Assembly (NCBI GenBank): GCA_026874595.1
Contig: CM049320.1
Span: 31,594,214-31,658,213, forward strand
Source: Sipunculus nudus
Taxonomy: Eukaryota > Annelida > Sipuncula > Golfingiida > Sipunculidae
Length of the DNA: 64,000 bases
Direction of reading: 5' to 3'
Shown here: in pieces, positions 34,145-47,300 of the stretch
Position numbering within the stretch: position 1 is the first letter of the stretch
How the letters are laid out: every line of letters starts with the position of its first letter
Notes under the pieces: generated by a model
The model's database searches: none
Told to the model about the DNA's origin: nothing
Seen by the model: only the letters and a program-made list of their open reading frames with translations
Position numbers and translations under genes: made by a program

Positions 34145-37100
34145 GTATGTATTCTACTTTGAGCTTCATTCATAATCTTTTCTTATGAAGCCTCGATAAA
34201 CGTATTTTCAGATGCCGAATTCAACCGGCTGGACCGGTGACATGTCACATCCCCTCCCAGTCCCAATCATTTCTGCCTCAGTTTTGACAGATTTCGATGA
34301 GAACCATGTCCATTGAGAGTCAACTGCAAACATTATAATTGGATCTTACTTATTAACGTGTGTCTTACATCAGAATCTATATGTTTATCTCATTTGCCGA
34401 GTATTGTACTAAAACTGCTGTAAACAATAAAATTACTCTATTATCGCTCATGCTTTGACAACTTGGCCACCAACTGGATACCAGGGAGCCGAGGGTATTA
34501 TGATGAGAATTGTTGTGCAGAACACTGCCAAGGTAGACTGTATCATCAAATGACAATATTTAGTCTCAATCAAGACTGAAGTGCTAGGCTACCTCAGTCT
34601 TGGAAAATGCATTCATTTTCAGAGATGCAAAATACATGTCCCATAAAATAAATTTGCGTAATTTTAATTTTCGAGGAAAAAGTGACAAAAGGGTATACAT
34701 GATGCATCATTTTCCTTCCAGCACCTTCCAGGGGTATTTTTTAACATGTTCTGGTAGAATATAATACTTGCCATGGTTTCTGAAACTCTTAACAGTGGGT
34801 CTATCTAAAACGCGGAGAATCCACGGAGAGATGGAGAATTCGTGGAGAATTTGCGGAGAGTTTTTATATGGAATGATATTTTTAAATACACTTTAAAATC
34901 ACTTAAATCTCCAACTATATTACTCTTAACATATTTGCGCACTGCTAAATGACCGAAATAATTAAACCATATGTACATAATTAAGCATTTATGCTTGACA
35001 ATGTACATGCCCGTAGACTCACCGCCGGGTGAATGTGTTACGCAAAATGTAACAAATGTCTGAGTCAACAGCTGACACTGACAGATTTTAAGACGAAACC
35101 GCAACACTCTTAAATTAATGTTTCAACAGTTTATTGTGCAAACCATAACAAAACCATGCAGGTGTTTATAGGTGGTGAACGAAATATATAATATAATAAA
35201 TAAATTATACGTTTACCTACATTAACTGATAGATAAAAAACACAATCACCATTAATAGTTGATAGGCCTAGACCCAATTTCCGTGACATGCACAAATAAA
35301 AGTTGTTTAATTTCTGGAATCAAACAAAAATCAACTGCATTTGCAATTGCAAATAGTCCACAGTCTCTTGATGCTGTTCCTTGTCTCTGGCATGGCACAA
35401 ATAAAATCCTATCGGAGAAGAACTTGCTTGTCCAAACAACTGAGAGCTGAATTTTACGTGAATGTACAGAATTTTAATTATTTCGGTCATTTAACAGTGA
35501 AAAATATGTTACGAGCAATATAGTTTTGAGATTTTAAGTGATTTTAATGCGTATTTAAAAGTATCATTGCATATAAAAACTCTCCGCAAATTCTCCGTGA
35601 ATTCCCCATCTCTCCGCGGATTCTCTACGTTTTAGACAGACCTCTTTACAGTCTAATTTTACAACCCAGAATAGACTTCTGAGATCTCTCTCCTTCTGGT
35701 TGCCCATGTTCTCACAACAAGCTGGTTCATTTGAACAGATATGTTGACAAAAAACACACATATTTAAAAAAAAGAGGGAGTTTACCAAGCATACAATTTT
35801 TGTATTTTAATGTATTGTGATGTGTGCTAGCGGAGGAAATTAACAATAAGTACCTACATTTGGGACAGTTTAATAAAATAATATTCCACTTCTCTTATAT
35901 TCCCTACTGTGGCCTTATCTGTTGATGAAACATGTATTATTATTTTTTTTTTACAAATGTGTTAGCACATGTTCGTACATTATAAATCATTAATGTCATA
36001 TGAAAGAGGAAAAGTTAATACCATTCTGAAATTGATCCCGTGCAGCACAGCTCAGTAGTCGAACGCTAATGCCATTACACCATACAAGACTAAATGAAGG
36101 TCACAGAAAAAAAAGGGTGTATTTAAATCTGGGTGTGGAGTAATGATAAGCGCCCCCTAATGGCAGTTGTAAATATTGTAAAAACATTTATTGAGAAATA
36201 TTATTTTAACTACCCCCATACCCTCCTTAGCATTACTACAAGAACAAAAAATGATATATTATTATGTGCTTGTAAGGTGGGGGGGGGGAGACTACCAAAC
36301 ACCCCCCCCCCCCCTCCCCGATGGTCAGACAAGTATACTTTACTGTAGTCTGAAGTGAAATTGTTTACCATAATGTAATTTAGGCTTACCATGTTTACAC
36401 AAATATGTAAACGTTTACAAAAACAAAAAATGAAACGTCGTCGTTTAAACGGTGGTAATTGACACACAAGATAAATAATGTGGACCCCCCCCCCCCCACC
36501 CACTCTTAAAATAATGTTTTCTGGCAAATGATGAAAATATCATTAAACTAATAAATTGTCCAAAACATGGTTGAACATGCATAAGAAACGTGGTCACACC
36601 AACTCGCAAGTGACAGTCATCAGTCATCACAGTTTTTAGAAGGTAACGGGAACTCTCGGCCCCAGAGACACTCGTCCCAGAGACACTCGGCCCCAGCGAC
36701 TCTCGGCCCAAGAGACACTCGGCCCCTGAGACGCTCGGCCCCAGAGACACTCGGCCCCGTCCGGTCACCGCCCCCAGAGACACTCGGCCCAGGGGTCTAG
36801 CCTCGGGAAACCCCTCAGAAAACCTTCCCGTAGTTATCCCTTCCGGGCCAGAGGTCTGATACTAGCTCCCCGTCTTATACTAGCTTAGAAAAACCCTTCA
36901 GAAAACAACCTTCCCTTAGATATACTGAGTCGGAAGTCGGAGAATGGAAGCCCGTTTTTTTACCGTCTTAGGTTCATTAGGGAAGGGTTTAATGAGTCAA
37001 AACAAAAATGAGAGAAAGTGAAAGTAAAACGTATTTATTAATTGAAAAGAGTGTTTAATGTTAAATATGTAGTTCCTGATTATGATAATAGCCAATATAT

Positions 37101-37551
37101 ACACAAACCGAAATAGAAAACGTTCCAAATATCACAGTATGAATGAAGTATATGAAAGTTACCCGTAAAGTCACCAAATTACAATAAAAAAGTAGCCTTA
37201 TATACAAGTTTACTGTCAATTTACACACACATATATATAAAACAAATCAAAGTAGAAAGTGTTTTCTACTTCGTGTTTTCTACTTCTAATTTCTAATGTT
37301 AACTAACGTTAATGTTCTAACTAATGACAGAGCGTACATAAAGTAGCAAGAATACACACACAATGCCATAATACATTTTAATAAATTGATATAATGGCAA
37401 TAGGTTGGGGTGGCATTTCTTTAGGTGAGAGAGAGAGAATATTTGTATGATTTAAGGCTAAATGAGAGAAAGAGGAAACCAACATGGAGATAACAGTAAA
37501 CATATGTATGCACCATATGCAATATTACTTAAAATGTTCACTTAAACCAAT

Positions 37552-37588
<37 letters not shown>

Positions 37589-38329
37589 TCCGATTTCTCC
37601 CTCCTCTTTTCTTTCGTTCATTCAGCCATTCTGTCCACCTGGCTTGTTAATGACTTCATGGTTAGTTGATTATTGATATGCTCAATTTGGGGTTTACCGA
37701 ACTTACTATGCAATCAAAGGTTATTGTTATGACGGCAGTTATCACAGCCAACAAGATCACAAAGACGGCAATTTAACTTTGATCAATACCGAGATAAACG
37801 GATCAATACCGAGGTAAATTTAACGGGGACAATTTCTCATTTTATATCAGTTATTTCTTGATTCATTTATATAAATACTACAGCGTATTATAAAAAAAAA
37901 TATGAACACCGATTATATCTGGCTCCTACAACGTTTATTGCATCCATTTATTTGGCGTGACCACCACAGGATAATGGTTCAGTACCTTTTATTTAACCAT
38001 CTATACATTTTTTATAAGTCATATTAAAAGATAATTTTATGATATCAGGGCTACACGAACATATGTTTCACAAGAAAGGACGGTCCGTGCCGAGGCCTGG
38101 CCCCAATATTTTTTTGGGGGTATGTTAATGCGGCCTTCAGGAAACAGTTGAAATGAACGAACACATAAGCTTACAAAAACTAATAATTTAAAAGGAGACA
38201 TAACACCTGGCCATGCATTTTTTATTGTGTGTAAAATACATATAATTTGTGGAATATGATAAAAAAATCATATGGATTATTATACAGATATTGTTTCAGA
38301 AATAAGCATGGTTTTAATATTTATATACA

Positions 38330-38384
<55 letters not shown>

Positions 38385-41300
38385 TGTGCTATATTTTTTA
38401 TTTTATGGAAAATTTAACTTTAATTGCTTCGTGGCGTTCAACTAGGGCCTACATGCAGGCCACCACGACTAAGGAACTTCTCCAATTCGAGTGGCTCATC
38501 AAGTGAGGGGATAACAATCCAGAAGAGATAACTACGGGAAGGTTGTTTTCTGAGGGGTTTCGCGAGGCCAGTATCGGACCCGATGCCCTGGGCCGAGTGT
38601 CTCTGGGGGCGGCGACCGGACGGGGCCGAGTGTCACTGGGTCCTGCTGACTAGGGGCCGAGCGTCTCAGGGGCCGAGTGTCTCTGGGGCCGAGAGTCGCT
38701 GGGGCCAAGTGTCTCTGGGGCCGAGAGTTCCTGTATTCTTTTTAGAAATACCGTCAGAATGAGAGATTCCACAAGGGCTGACAGGTGTAAGATAACCAGA
38801 CCTGGGCGAAAAATTTTGTTCCAATTAACAGGTTTTGATGGATCTGTTTGAGCCCTTAATACTCCTTAAAGCTACTTAAACACATGTTAATCTAATAAAA
38901 AACCATAATATTAAAGTTAAAACAAGAGTTCCTGTGGTCAGATCAGTGTAACAAAATGTCACCCCAGTGGTAGCTCTCTACGATCAAGAGAACAGCCAAA
39001 AGACATTTGTGATTTGTCTCAAAAGCAGATTCTTGTATTCTCGACCAGGTGCCGCTATATTATTTGCTGACACTTTTGATATTCAGGGCTTATTTGGAGA
39101 AATGTACAATGTGACATCGATCACGATACACCTGTATCAAGAACTGCTGTTCCGATATGCCCGCGAAATCCATGAGGGTGGATGGTCATATACATGTGGG
39201 GGTTCGTCAGCTGACAACGCAGTTCTGAGCAACAGCTTTTTATTATGAGGGGTTTATATTTTATAGAAGGCTGGATAGGCGCATAAATATTAAAAATGTT
39301 TCACTAGAGAAAAAAGTAGCTTTTTCCTGGCTATGAATGTGGCCTTCCCCAGCGAATGTCTGACAGCCGTTACCCTTCTAAGAACTGATATGAGATCGTT
39401 CGAAATTACTACCACGCATAGAAAATTTGCATTTTCAGAAAGGCCTCAATGATGGCACGCTTATATACACGGTAGCTATAGTCGGTAATTTTCGGAAGAA
39501 GTGCTGTCTGGGGCTATGCAAATGAGTTAAAATGAACCAATGACATGACACGTCATCATACTATACCCGTGGTTCCCTATTAGGGTACATGAAGACCTGT
39601 TTGTTCTGTCACCTGAACCAGGGCTTGTGTCAAGTTGTGTGCTTGTAGGAGTAAAAATGAACAATTAGGTGAACTTTTGATGGTCATTTCAATAAAGTTT
39701 TAATGCACAATTGGCGGCATAACGGCAAAAATGTTCATTCATTTTTGGGGTGTTACTTTTTTTTTTACAATGGTGGTTAATAGTGAGAGCATATTCACAA
39801 GGGCGATGTCAAATTCAGTACCGGCGGTGCAATGATCGATGTACATCTAATGTAAAAGAAAACTTATAAACTAATAAATCAGAGGCTTAGATTCTTGTTC
39901 AATGTTTATAATGGTTAAAAACCCTCATTAAATATTTGAAGGAAAGTCCACCTGAATACACCATTAGTTTCTGCATCTTCATATAATATATTTGCAAATA
40001 TATCGGTATTACAGATTAACCAACAATGTTAAGCTGACTGACAGAGTATAGCCTATCAATGCTTTTACATGTAAATGGTCTGTAGTTTTGTAAACATTTA
40101 CACAAATTAATCAAAACGGAGTCATTTAAACTTGTAAACGTGGCAGCCCTACTGTAATTATCTGTTTAAAAAAGTCATGGCTGCCAGCTGGATTTGGATA
40201 CCACCAACATGCTTCTAGTGGTATTTAAAAATATGTACTCCAAATGTTATATTTTTGTAAAATGAATCCTAATATGTATTTCTAAACCTATAATAAGCAA
40301 TATAGGGCTATTTGGATTAATAACTTTTACTTCCTTACTCATCAGTAGTGGTATAAAAGAGTCAAGAACGCAGGTACTGATTGTAAAATTGTACCATGCT
40401 AGCATATTTCAATATGTATTGCAATATTTTTCATTGTATCCGTTTATATAAAAAAGGTGTTTCTCTTAGTTATTGAATTAAAATGAGCATTTAAAATAAA
40501 AAAAATTTATAGGCCTTGCCTAACTACTACTTTGTAAATAATATTAAGGACTGTGGATTCGAGAGGGATAGCTGGTGTGTAAAATCACAGCCATGTACAA
40601 CATTGCAAAAGCTGTCATTCTTTATCAATAATACTGTTAATTTTACACTTGATCTTCCTGCAGTTATTGCCAGCTGCAAGGAGGGAATTTTAATAAATAA
40701 TTATTAATTTATTTTTTTTACTGTGTTCAGCACATATTGGGAGGGGGGTGGAAAAATATTTTGTACCCATAAGTTATGGAACACGCATTCAAATTTCCTG
40801 GGATGAACATTTGTCATAATATGGTTAAGCCATATACGTTGGTTCTGAACCAAATGTAGAACAAGATGTTATTTATACACATTTATCAACATGCATTAAG
40901 GTTATTTGGTTTATGTCTTGCTGTGAATTTTATAAGACAAAAATGTTGGAAAATCCAATTTGTGTACTGCCATGTGCTATTGTGAATCAGTTGAGTGAGT
41001 TGCCTGACAATACACAGCCCTACCATTACTGAATGATGATACCTTACTGTTGCAGCCTCTGCGGTTAGACATCAAGAGGAAACTGTCGGCCAGGTCTGAC
41101 AGAGTCAAATGCACAGACCTCCATCCAACAGAACCATGGATGCTGGCTAGTCTGTACAATGGAAATGTTCACATATGGAACCATGAATCACAGGTAAAAT
41201 TAATAAGCCATTTTATATCTGGCTTGTCTGTAAAATAGAATTGTTCACATATGGAACAATGAATCGCAGGTAAAATTAATAAGCCATATTATATCTGGCT

Positions 41301-44300
41301 TGTCTTGTGTAATTGAAATGTTCACATATGGAACCATAAATGGCAGGAAAAATTAAGCCTTATTATATCTCCAGTTTTTGGAAATATTCAACACTGTAAC
41401 TGTCTGTATTTCTCACTGGTTGACAGTGTAAAACCCACCTTTATGATACTGTCTGATTAAAATGTGTATTTTGAGGTAAGAAAATGTATCTATCTTTGTT
41501 AATGAAAATGGATTGCTGATTGTTGGCAGTTTTTCCATATACAAGCTTTTTATGAAAAAAGGGTAAATATTGATATTTCAGATTTACGAGGTGTTAGTCA
41601 AGTGACATAGAGGAACTGTGTTCTAGAATTATAAATAAATTCTATTATTAACAAACCTGCAATGACTTTTATATTTTATTTTTTTAAGTATCTGTGACAC
41701 AGCTTGCAAGTATATGCATATTATATCAATACATACTAATATAAAGAGAAGTTTGATCATTTTTAGCTCAGCTGACTATAAGTCATCTGAGCTATAGACG
41801 TGGTCCATTGTCCGTCGTCCGTCCGTCTGTCTGTCCGTCTGGATGTCCGTCCGTAAGACTGGCACGTTTCGACACCGTTGGACCTACGAATCTGAAATTC
41901 GGCATACCGTTAGATGTCCCCAAAATCTACTACCATGCCGAAAATTGGGTCTATAGGACTTCGTTCCTTCGAGATATTAAGGAAAAACCTCAATTTTTTA
42001 TTAGAAATCTATTTTCACACTTCAGGACTGCCTAATATCAAAACCACTCATCTGGTTTTCTTCATATTTACCAGAAAAAATTCCTCTATATAGTTCCTAT
42101 GTACATGCCAAATATTAAGTCAGTATTATATAATTTAAAAAAGTTATGGGCCAAAACATAATGGACTTTGTAAAAAAAATCAGGAAGATATTTGGTCACT
42201 TAAGACCAAAAGTGTTAAAGGTAGGGACTTTAGGGACCAGTGATACAACTTAAATTAATCAAACTTTAATTGTATACCAAAAATTAGATCAAAATCTGTT
42301 AATTTTTTTTAAATATTGGCAAAAATATAAAATTTGTACCTTAAATTTTGCCCAACTTTGGCCACGGCACGTTTTTTTTCCTGTAAGTACTGTGGATTTA
42401 ATTTTCACAGCATGTATACATAAGGATTTAATCTGTTAAAATCTGAAATTTGAAAATAAAAGCTGCAAAATTAGGCTAGTTATTGAATTTTTTTGGAGGC
42501 TCTTGTTGTATTCCCTTACATTGTCAAGCAGTCCACTTTGATGACTGTAGGTCATTCAGTGCACATCTCTATGCTCCCCAGGGTGTTGGCATAATTTTAG
42601 ATGTCCCCAAAATCTCCTACCAAACCGAAAATTGAGTCATTAGGACTTCGTTCCTTCAAGATATTAAGGAAAAAAACTCTGTTTTCCATAAAAAAAGCCA
42701 TTGTTACACTTCAAGGCTGCCTTATATCAAAACCACTGATCTGTTTTTGATCGTATTTAGTATTCAAATTCTTTCATACATTTTCTATGAGCATACCAAA
42801 AATTAGGTCAGTATTGGGTATTATTTTGAAGTTATGGGCCAAAAACATAATGCAATCTTTAAAAAAAATCAGGAAATATATTTACTCACCTAACATGAGA
42901 ATTGCTGAACCTGGAGACTTTTTTTCAGGAATATAACTTCGTTACCCATATAACAATTGTTTACCGAAAATTAGATCTGAATTTTGTAAATTTTCAAGTT
43001 ATTAGCATAAATAAAAAATCAATACCTTAAATTTTGTCCAACTTTGGCACTGTTGATTTAATTTTCACAGCATATATACATAAGGATTTAATCTTTTAAA
43101 ATCTGAAAATTCAAAGAAATTGATTGGAAAGAATAGCTTTTATTCATGTTTTCATACACCATGTCAAGTGTTGTTTACATCTAGCCCACCTAGTAGTACA
43201 GCCTTCACTTGCATTTTGTAACCCACCCCAGGCAGCTTGCCTTAGGTCAGCCTGGCCACTACCAGCAGGCTTCCCCTCTGCCTTGCTCTCCCCCCCCCCC
43301 CCCCCCCAGATGGTGCATAAACTAGATGAATGTTATTATTTTCTGTATTTGATTCATTCTTATTCTAGGCTATGCTACATTTTAGATTTTGTATTGTACC
43401 ACCAGGGTTACAATGATTAAAGTGTACATTTAATTGTGTCCACAAAGTGGTGTATTGCTATGAAAGTGTGGATGTTCATCAGATAAGTGATTCCTTACTT
43501 CAGAAGAGTAAAAACTTCACCAGGTGTGAAAATATTGACTATTAATTCCAGTAATAAATTAAAACTGGGATAGTAATTAGCACAATGATATTGTTTGTCC
43601 TTCATTCAACCAACAGTGTGTATACTTTATTTGAAAAGATGTTTTATTTTATCAAATTTACTTTTATTTTATTTTGGTGAATAAAATTAAGCATGTACTG
43701 AAAACTCCAATGTGCAAAACTTTTTAATAGTGATTCAAGGAATATTCTTGTAGATGCCATGTTGTGGCATTATTTTCTTTTAAATTCAGTTTAAACATTT
43801 TTGATTTAAAAATAATAAAATATATGTGTATGCATAATATGACCCAATATGAGCTACACTCTGGATATATGATGATTGCAACTTTTGCAAAAATTCTAAT
43901 ATTTTAACTTATATTTTCACTTTTTTACTCTGTATATATAATGATTGCAACTTTTGCAACAATTCTAATATTTTAACTTATATTTTCAGTTTTTTTTATT
44001 AAAAATTTATAAAACCTGTAAATAAAAAATGATTCAGATACAAAACTTCTTAATGGAAAAAGTTGATATGCTTAAAAAAAATAGGATTATATATAAACTT
44101 AAATGCATTATTCCCTTGTAAGTGAAATAAAGGTATTAGTCCATTCTGTCCACTTGCCTGTCCATCTGTAAATTTTCATATGCATCACAGTATCTCAAAA
44201 TTTTACTGTTTTTCTTCATGACAGTCTTGTCAGAGTATTAGTTTGCAATCATATATTTAGAACTTTACTATAACCAAGTAGGAGGGCCCCTTTCCTCTTA

Positions 44301-47300
44301 GCTTTTCATATTCTTATGTAAATGAAAAACATTACAATAGAATATTTCTACATCCACCTTCGTGCTGTCCTCACTTTTCCCTTCTCCGAACCCCATCCCA
44401 AAGTCAGCCTCAGTAAGCAAGAACAAGATGAATCAGATATATTCATACTTTAATATTTTGTATAACTATTTGTCCATAGGTACCTATGTACATGCCAGAA
44501 ATTATGTCAATATTGTGTAATATGTAGACATAGTGGGCATCACAATAATGTACCTTGTGAAGTCTAAAGAGATATTGTGTCATACAGTCACAAATTCATA
44601 AATCACTTCATCAGCATAGTTAATCATAACATCGTATCTGTCAAACTGAAAGCTTGCAGACTACCATACACTTTAGATCCTTCAACAAATAGCCTTATCA
44701 TCATTCTACTACTGCTTATTACTGCTGTCATTGCATTCATATTTGATCAAATATATCACAGTTTTCAACCCCTCCTAAAAAAATAAAAAAAAAACCACTA
44801 TATTTGACTCTATTAATCCATCAGTCAGGTAATTTCATTTATCATTTACTCACATATTACATTACATACCTTTATAATAGCCCAACATGTCCATGATATT
44901 CATAAGCTTTATCGACTCGATATAGTATCACAGTGGGGAAACATTTATAGTCCAATCACGATCAGCTGAGCGCCGTGACCCATGGGTCCCTTGTTTAAGT
45001 TAAAGATAAAATTTTGATATTTTTGAATGCATAACACCATTCTGCTGATCTTCTACTTTTTCTAGCAACTGGTCAAATCGTTTGAGGTGTGTGAACCACC
45101 AGTGAGAGCGGCCAAATTTGTGGTGCGCAAAAACTGGATCGTAACCGCCTCTGTAAGTTTTGACGCACTCGCTTATGGTTTCTGTTCTGTAGGTGTACGG
45201 TGTGCTTCTGTTTTCTCTTTTTAGCAAATCATCAAGTCTTTTGAAGTGTGTGATCTACCTGTGCGAGCAGTCAAGTTTATTGCAAGGAAGAACTGGGCAG
45301 TCACAGGCTCTGTAAGCCCTAAGTTGTTTTTATCCTGGACAAGGTTGCGGATCTCAAATCTGCATAAATTAATCCCACTAAATTTACTAAATTCATCCCT
45401 GACCCAGCTGCAGGTTACTTGTGATCAATCCTTGGAAAAAAATGTTGAAGATTTCTATCTGGCTGTAAAATATAAAATTACATTGGTGAGATCAGCTGTG
45501 GTTTTATGACCAATCATTTTGGAAATTTCAGCAAAACATCCTGAAATTAGCCCTTACAATTAAAAAAAACTGAGATGTTGAGCATGTGGCAGAAAGGTTA
45601 GTGTGCTGGACTCATCACTGCAAAGTTGTGGGTTTGCCTCATTATCTGACCACTTCCAAGCTTAGACCCCTAGCCAAAGTCTTTACCACAAGGGTGTGCT
45701 CTCTTCACCCAGGATTATATTAGTGCTGGTCAAACATGGGCAGCAGGCAAATCGAGACTGAATAACCTTTTAGGGCTGTATGTGGCTGCTTGGTTGTATG
45801 CTTCCAGGGAGCAAAGGAAAGCTGCAAGAATGAACAGGCCTGAAACACCAGGAAAGAAGTGTGTAAATTAAGTCAGTTGAGACTGACAGAGTCGCTTTGG
45901 TGATATATGACTATAAATCCTGTATACTTTTACCTTTATGAAGGCCTCCAAAGACTTTCTCAACCTCTCAAATGCCCTGTTCCCTGGGGATTTTGAAATA
46001 TGAAACTGGGATGATAAAATGAATAAATGTACCATTACCATGGTTAAGCAGTCAGGTAGACCACATGTGTGAGTTGTGTTGCTTGAAAGATAACAATAAT
46101 AATGTGTCTTGGAAAATACTTTCATGCACAGATATAAACTTGTCATAAATAATAATCAAATTTGCGTCAACTACATACTGCTTTATACGGTTTTATATGG
46201 ACACTCCACTCTGCAACAGTTATCAGGTCTCAGCAGAATTCTTTCACATCTATAAATCAAGATGAAAGCACTGACGCTTCTAGCACTTTCCAGTTTGACA
46301 GCTTGCCTGTAATAATATATGTCTCACAATTTTTATGAATATATATATTATATGTCTAGATACTCACTAGCTAAACTTTGATACAGTAGAACCTTTATTA
46401 TCTGAACAGCTTTGAGGACACAGTATATGTCTGGAAAAATGATGTTCAGAGCAACAGTTGATCACTACCCCATCCATACATGTACCAACCAAATGTGGAT
46501 TAACATAAAATTGTAATGATCTGCAGCTGAGGTTGAAAACTTATGATTTTTGCAAGAGTCATAAGTGGTCTGTTGTAATGATACACTGGGTATAGGGGCA
46601 TAATCTAGGTGTCAGCTTTTGATGATCGACACATCTACAGAGTTTTTGTTGATCAGGGGAAATGATGTGGGTCCCAACCTTAAAAGGATTAAGATGGATA
46701 CAACATACTTTGTATTATTTCTGTGAAGTGTAATAACAAATGTTAAGTATGAGACAAGAGTATATGTAGGTTTTCATTGCCTGTGTATCAAATACTTCAT
46801 AAAAAAAATCCTATCAGTGGCAGATTACTGTAATAATGGGAGAGACGCCTTTAAATTATTTTGTGTTGTCCGGTTGTATCTGCAAACTTCATTTTGGATG
46901 ATAAAGCTCATCTGTAATGTGGCAAACCTTTATTTAATATTCTTACATTTCAAGTTTTTTATTTTATTCTTTAACTTTATTTTAAAAATCAAGTAAACCC
47001 ATATTCAGCTTCAGATAAAAAAGTTAAGTGACTCTTACCCTTATATAAATTATAAAACTTCAGATACCTCAGTATAATATTCATGTTATCAAGGCTTTAG
47101 GATTTTAATGTTTGTTTTCTATAATAAGCATCCAAAAGTTGATTTCTTTAGAATGCACCTATACCTGTTGATATCAGAATTTTAAAAAAAAATGAAGGAC
47201 ATTTATAAAAATCAACCTTGAATTTGCTTGGAAGTTATGGTTTTGAATAGATTACATACCCTCTACCCCTGTTTTGATGCAGTAGTGTTTGATTTTTGTT

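Noticed and set aside
36445-36783. 112-aa minus-strand ORF with LGPSVSG repeats
   Set aside because: Translation of the 16-18 bp repeats in the Mutator-like TIR and a poly-C tract.
43124-43420. 98-aa ORF
   Set aside because: Inside the 3.2-kb element across a C-run; copy 2 does not keep the frame.
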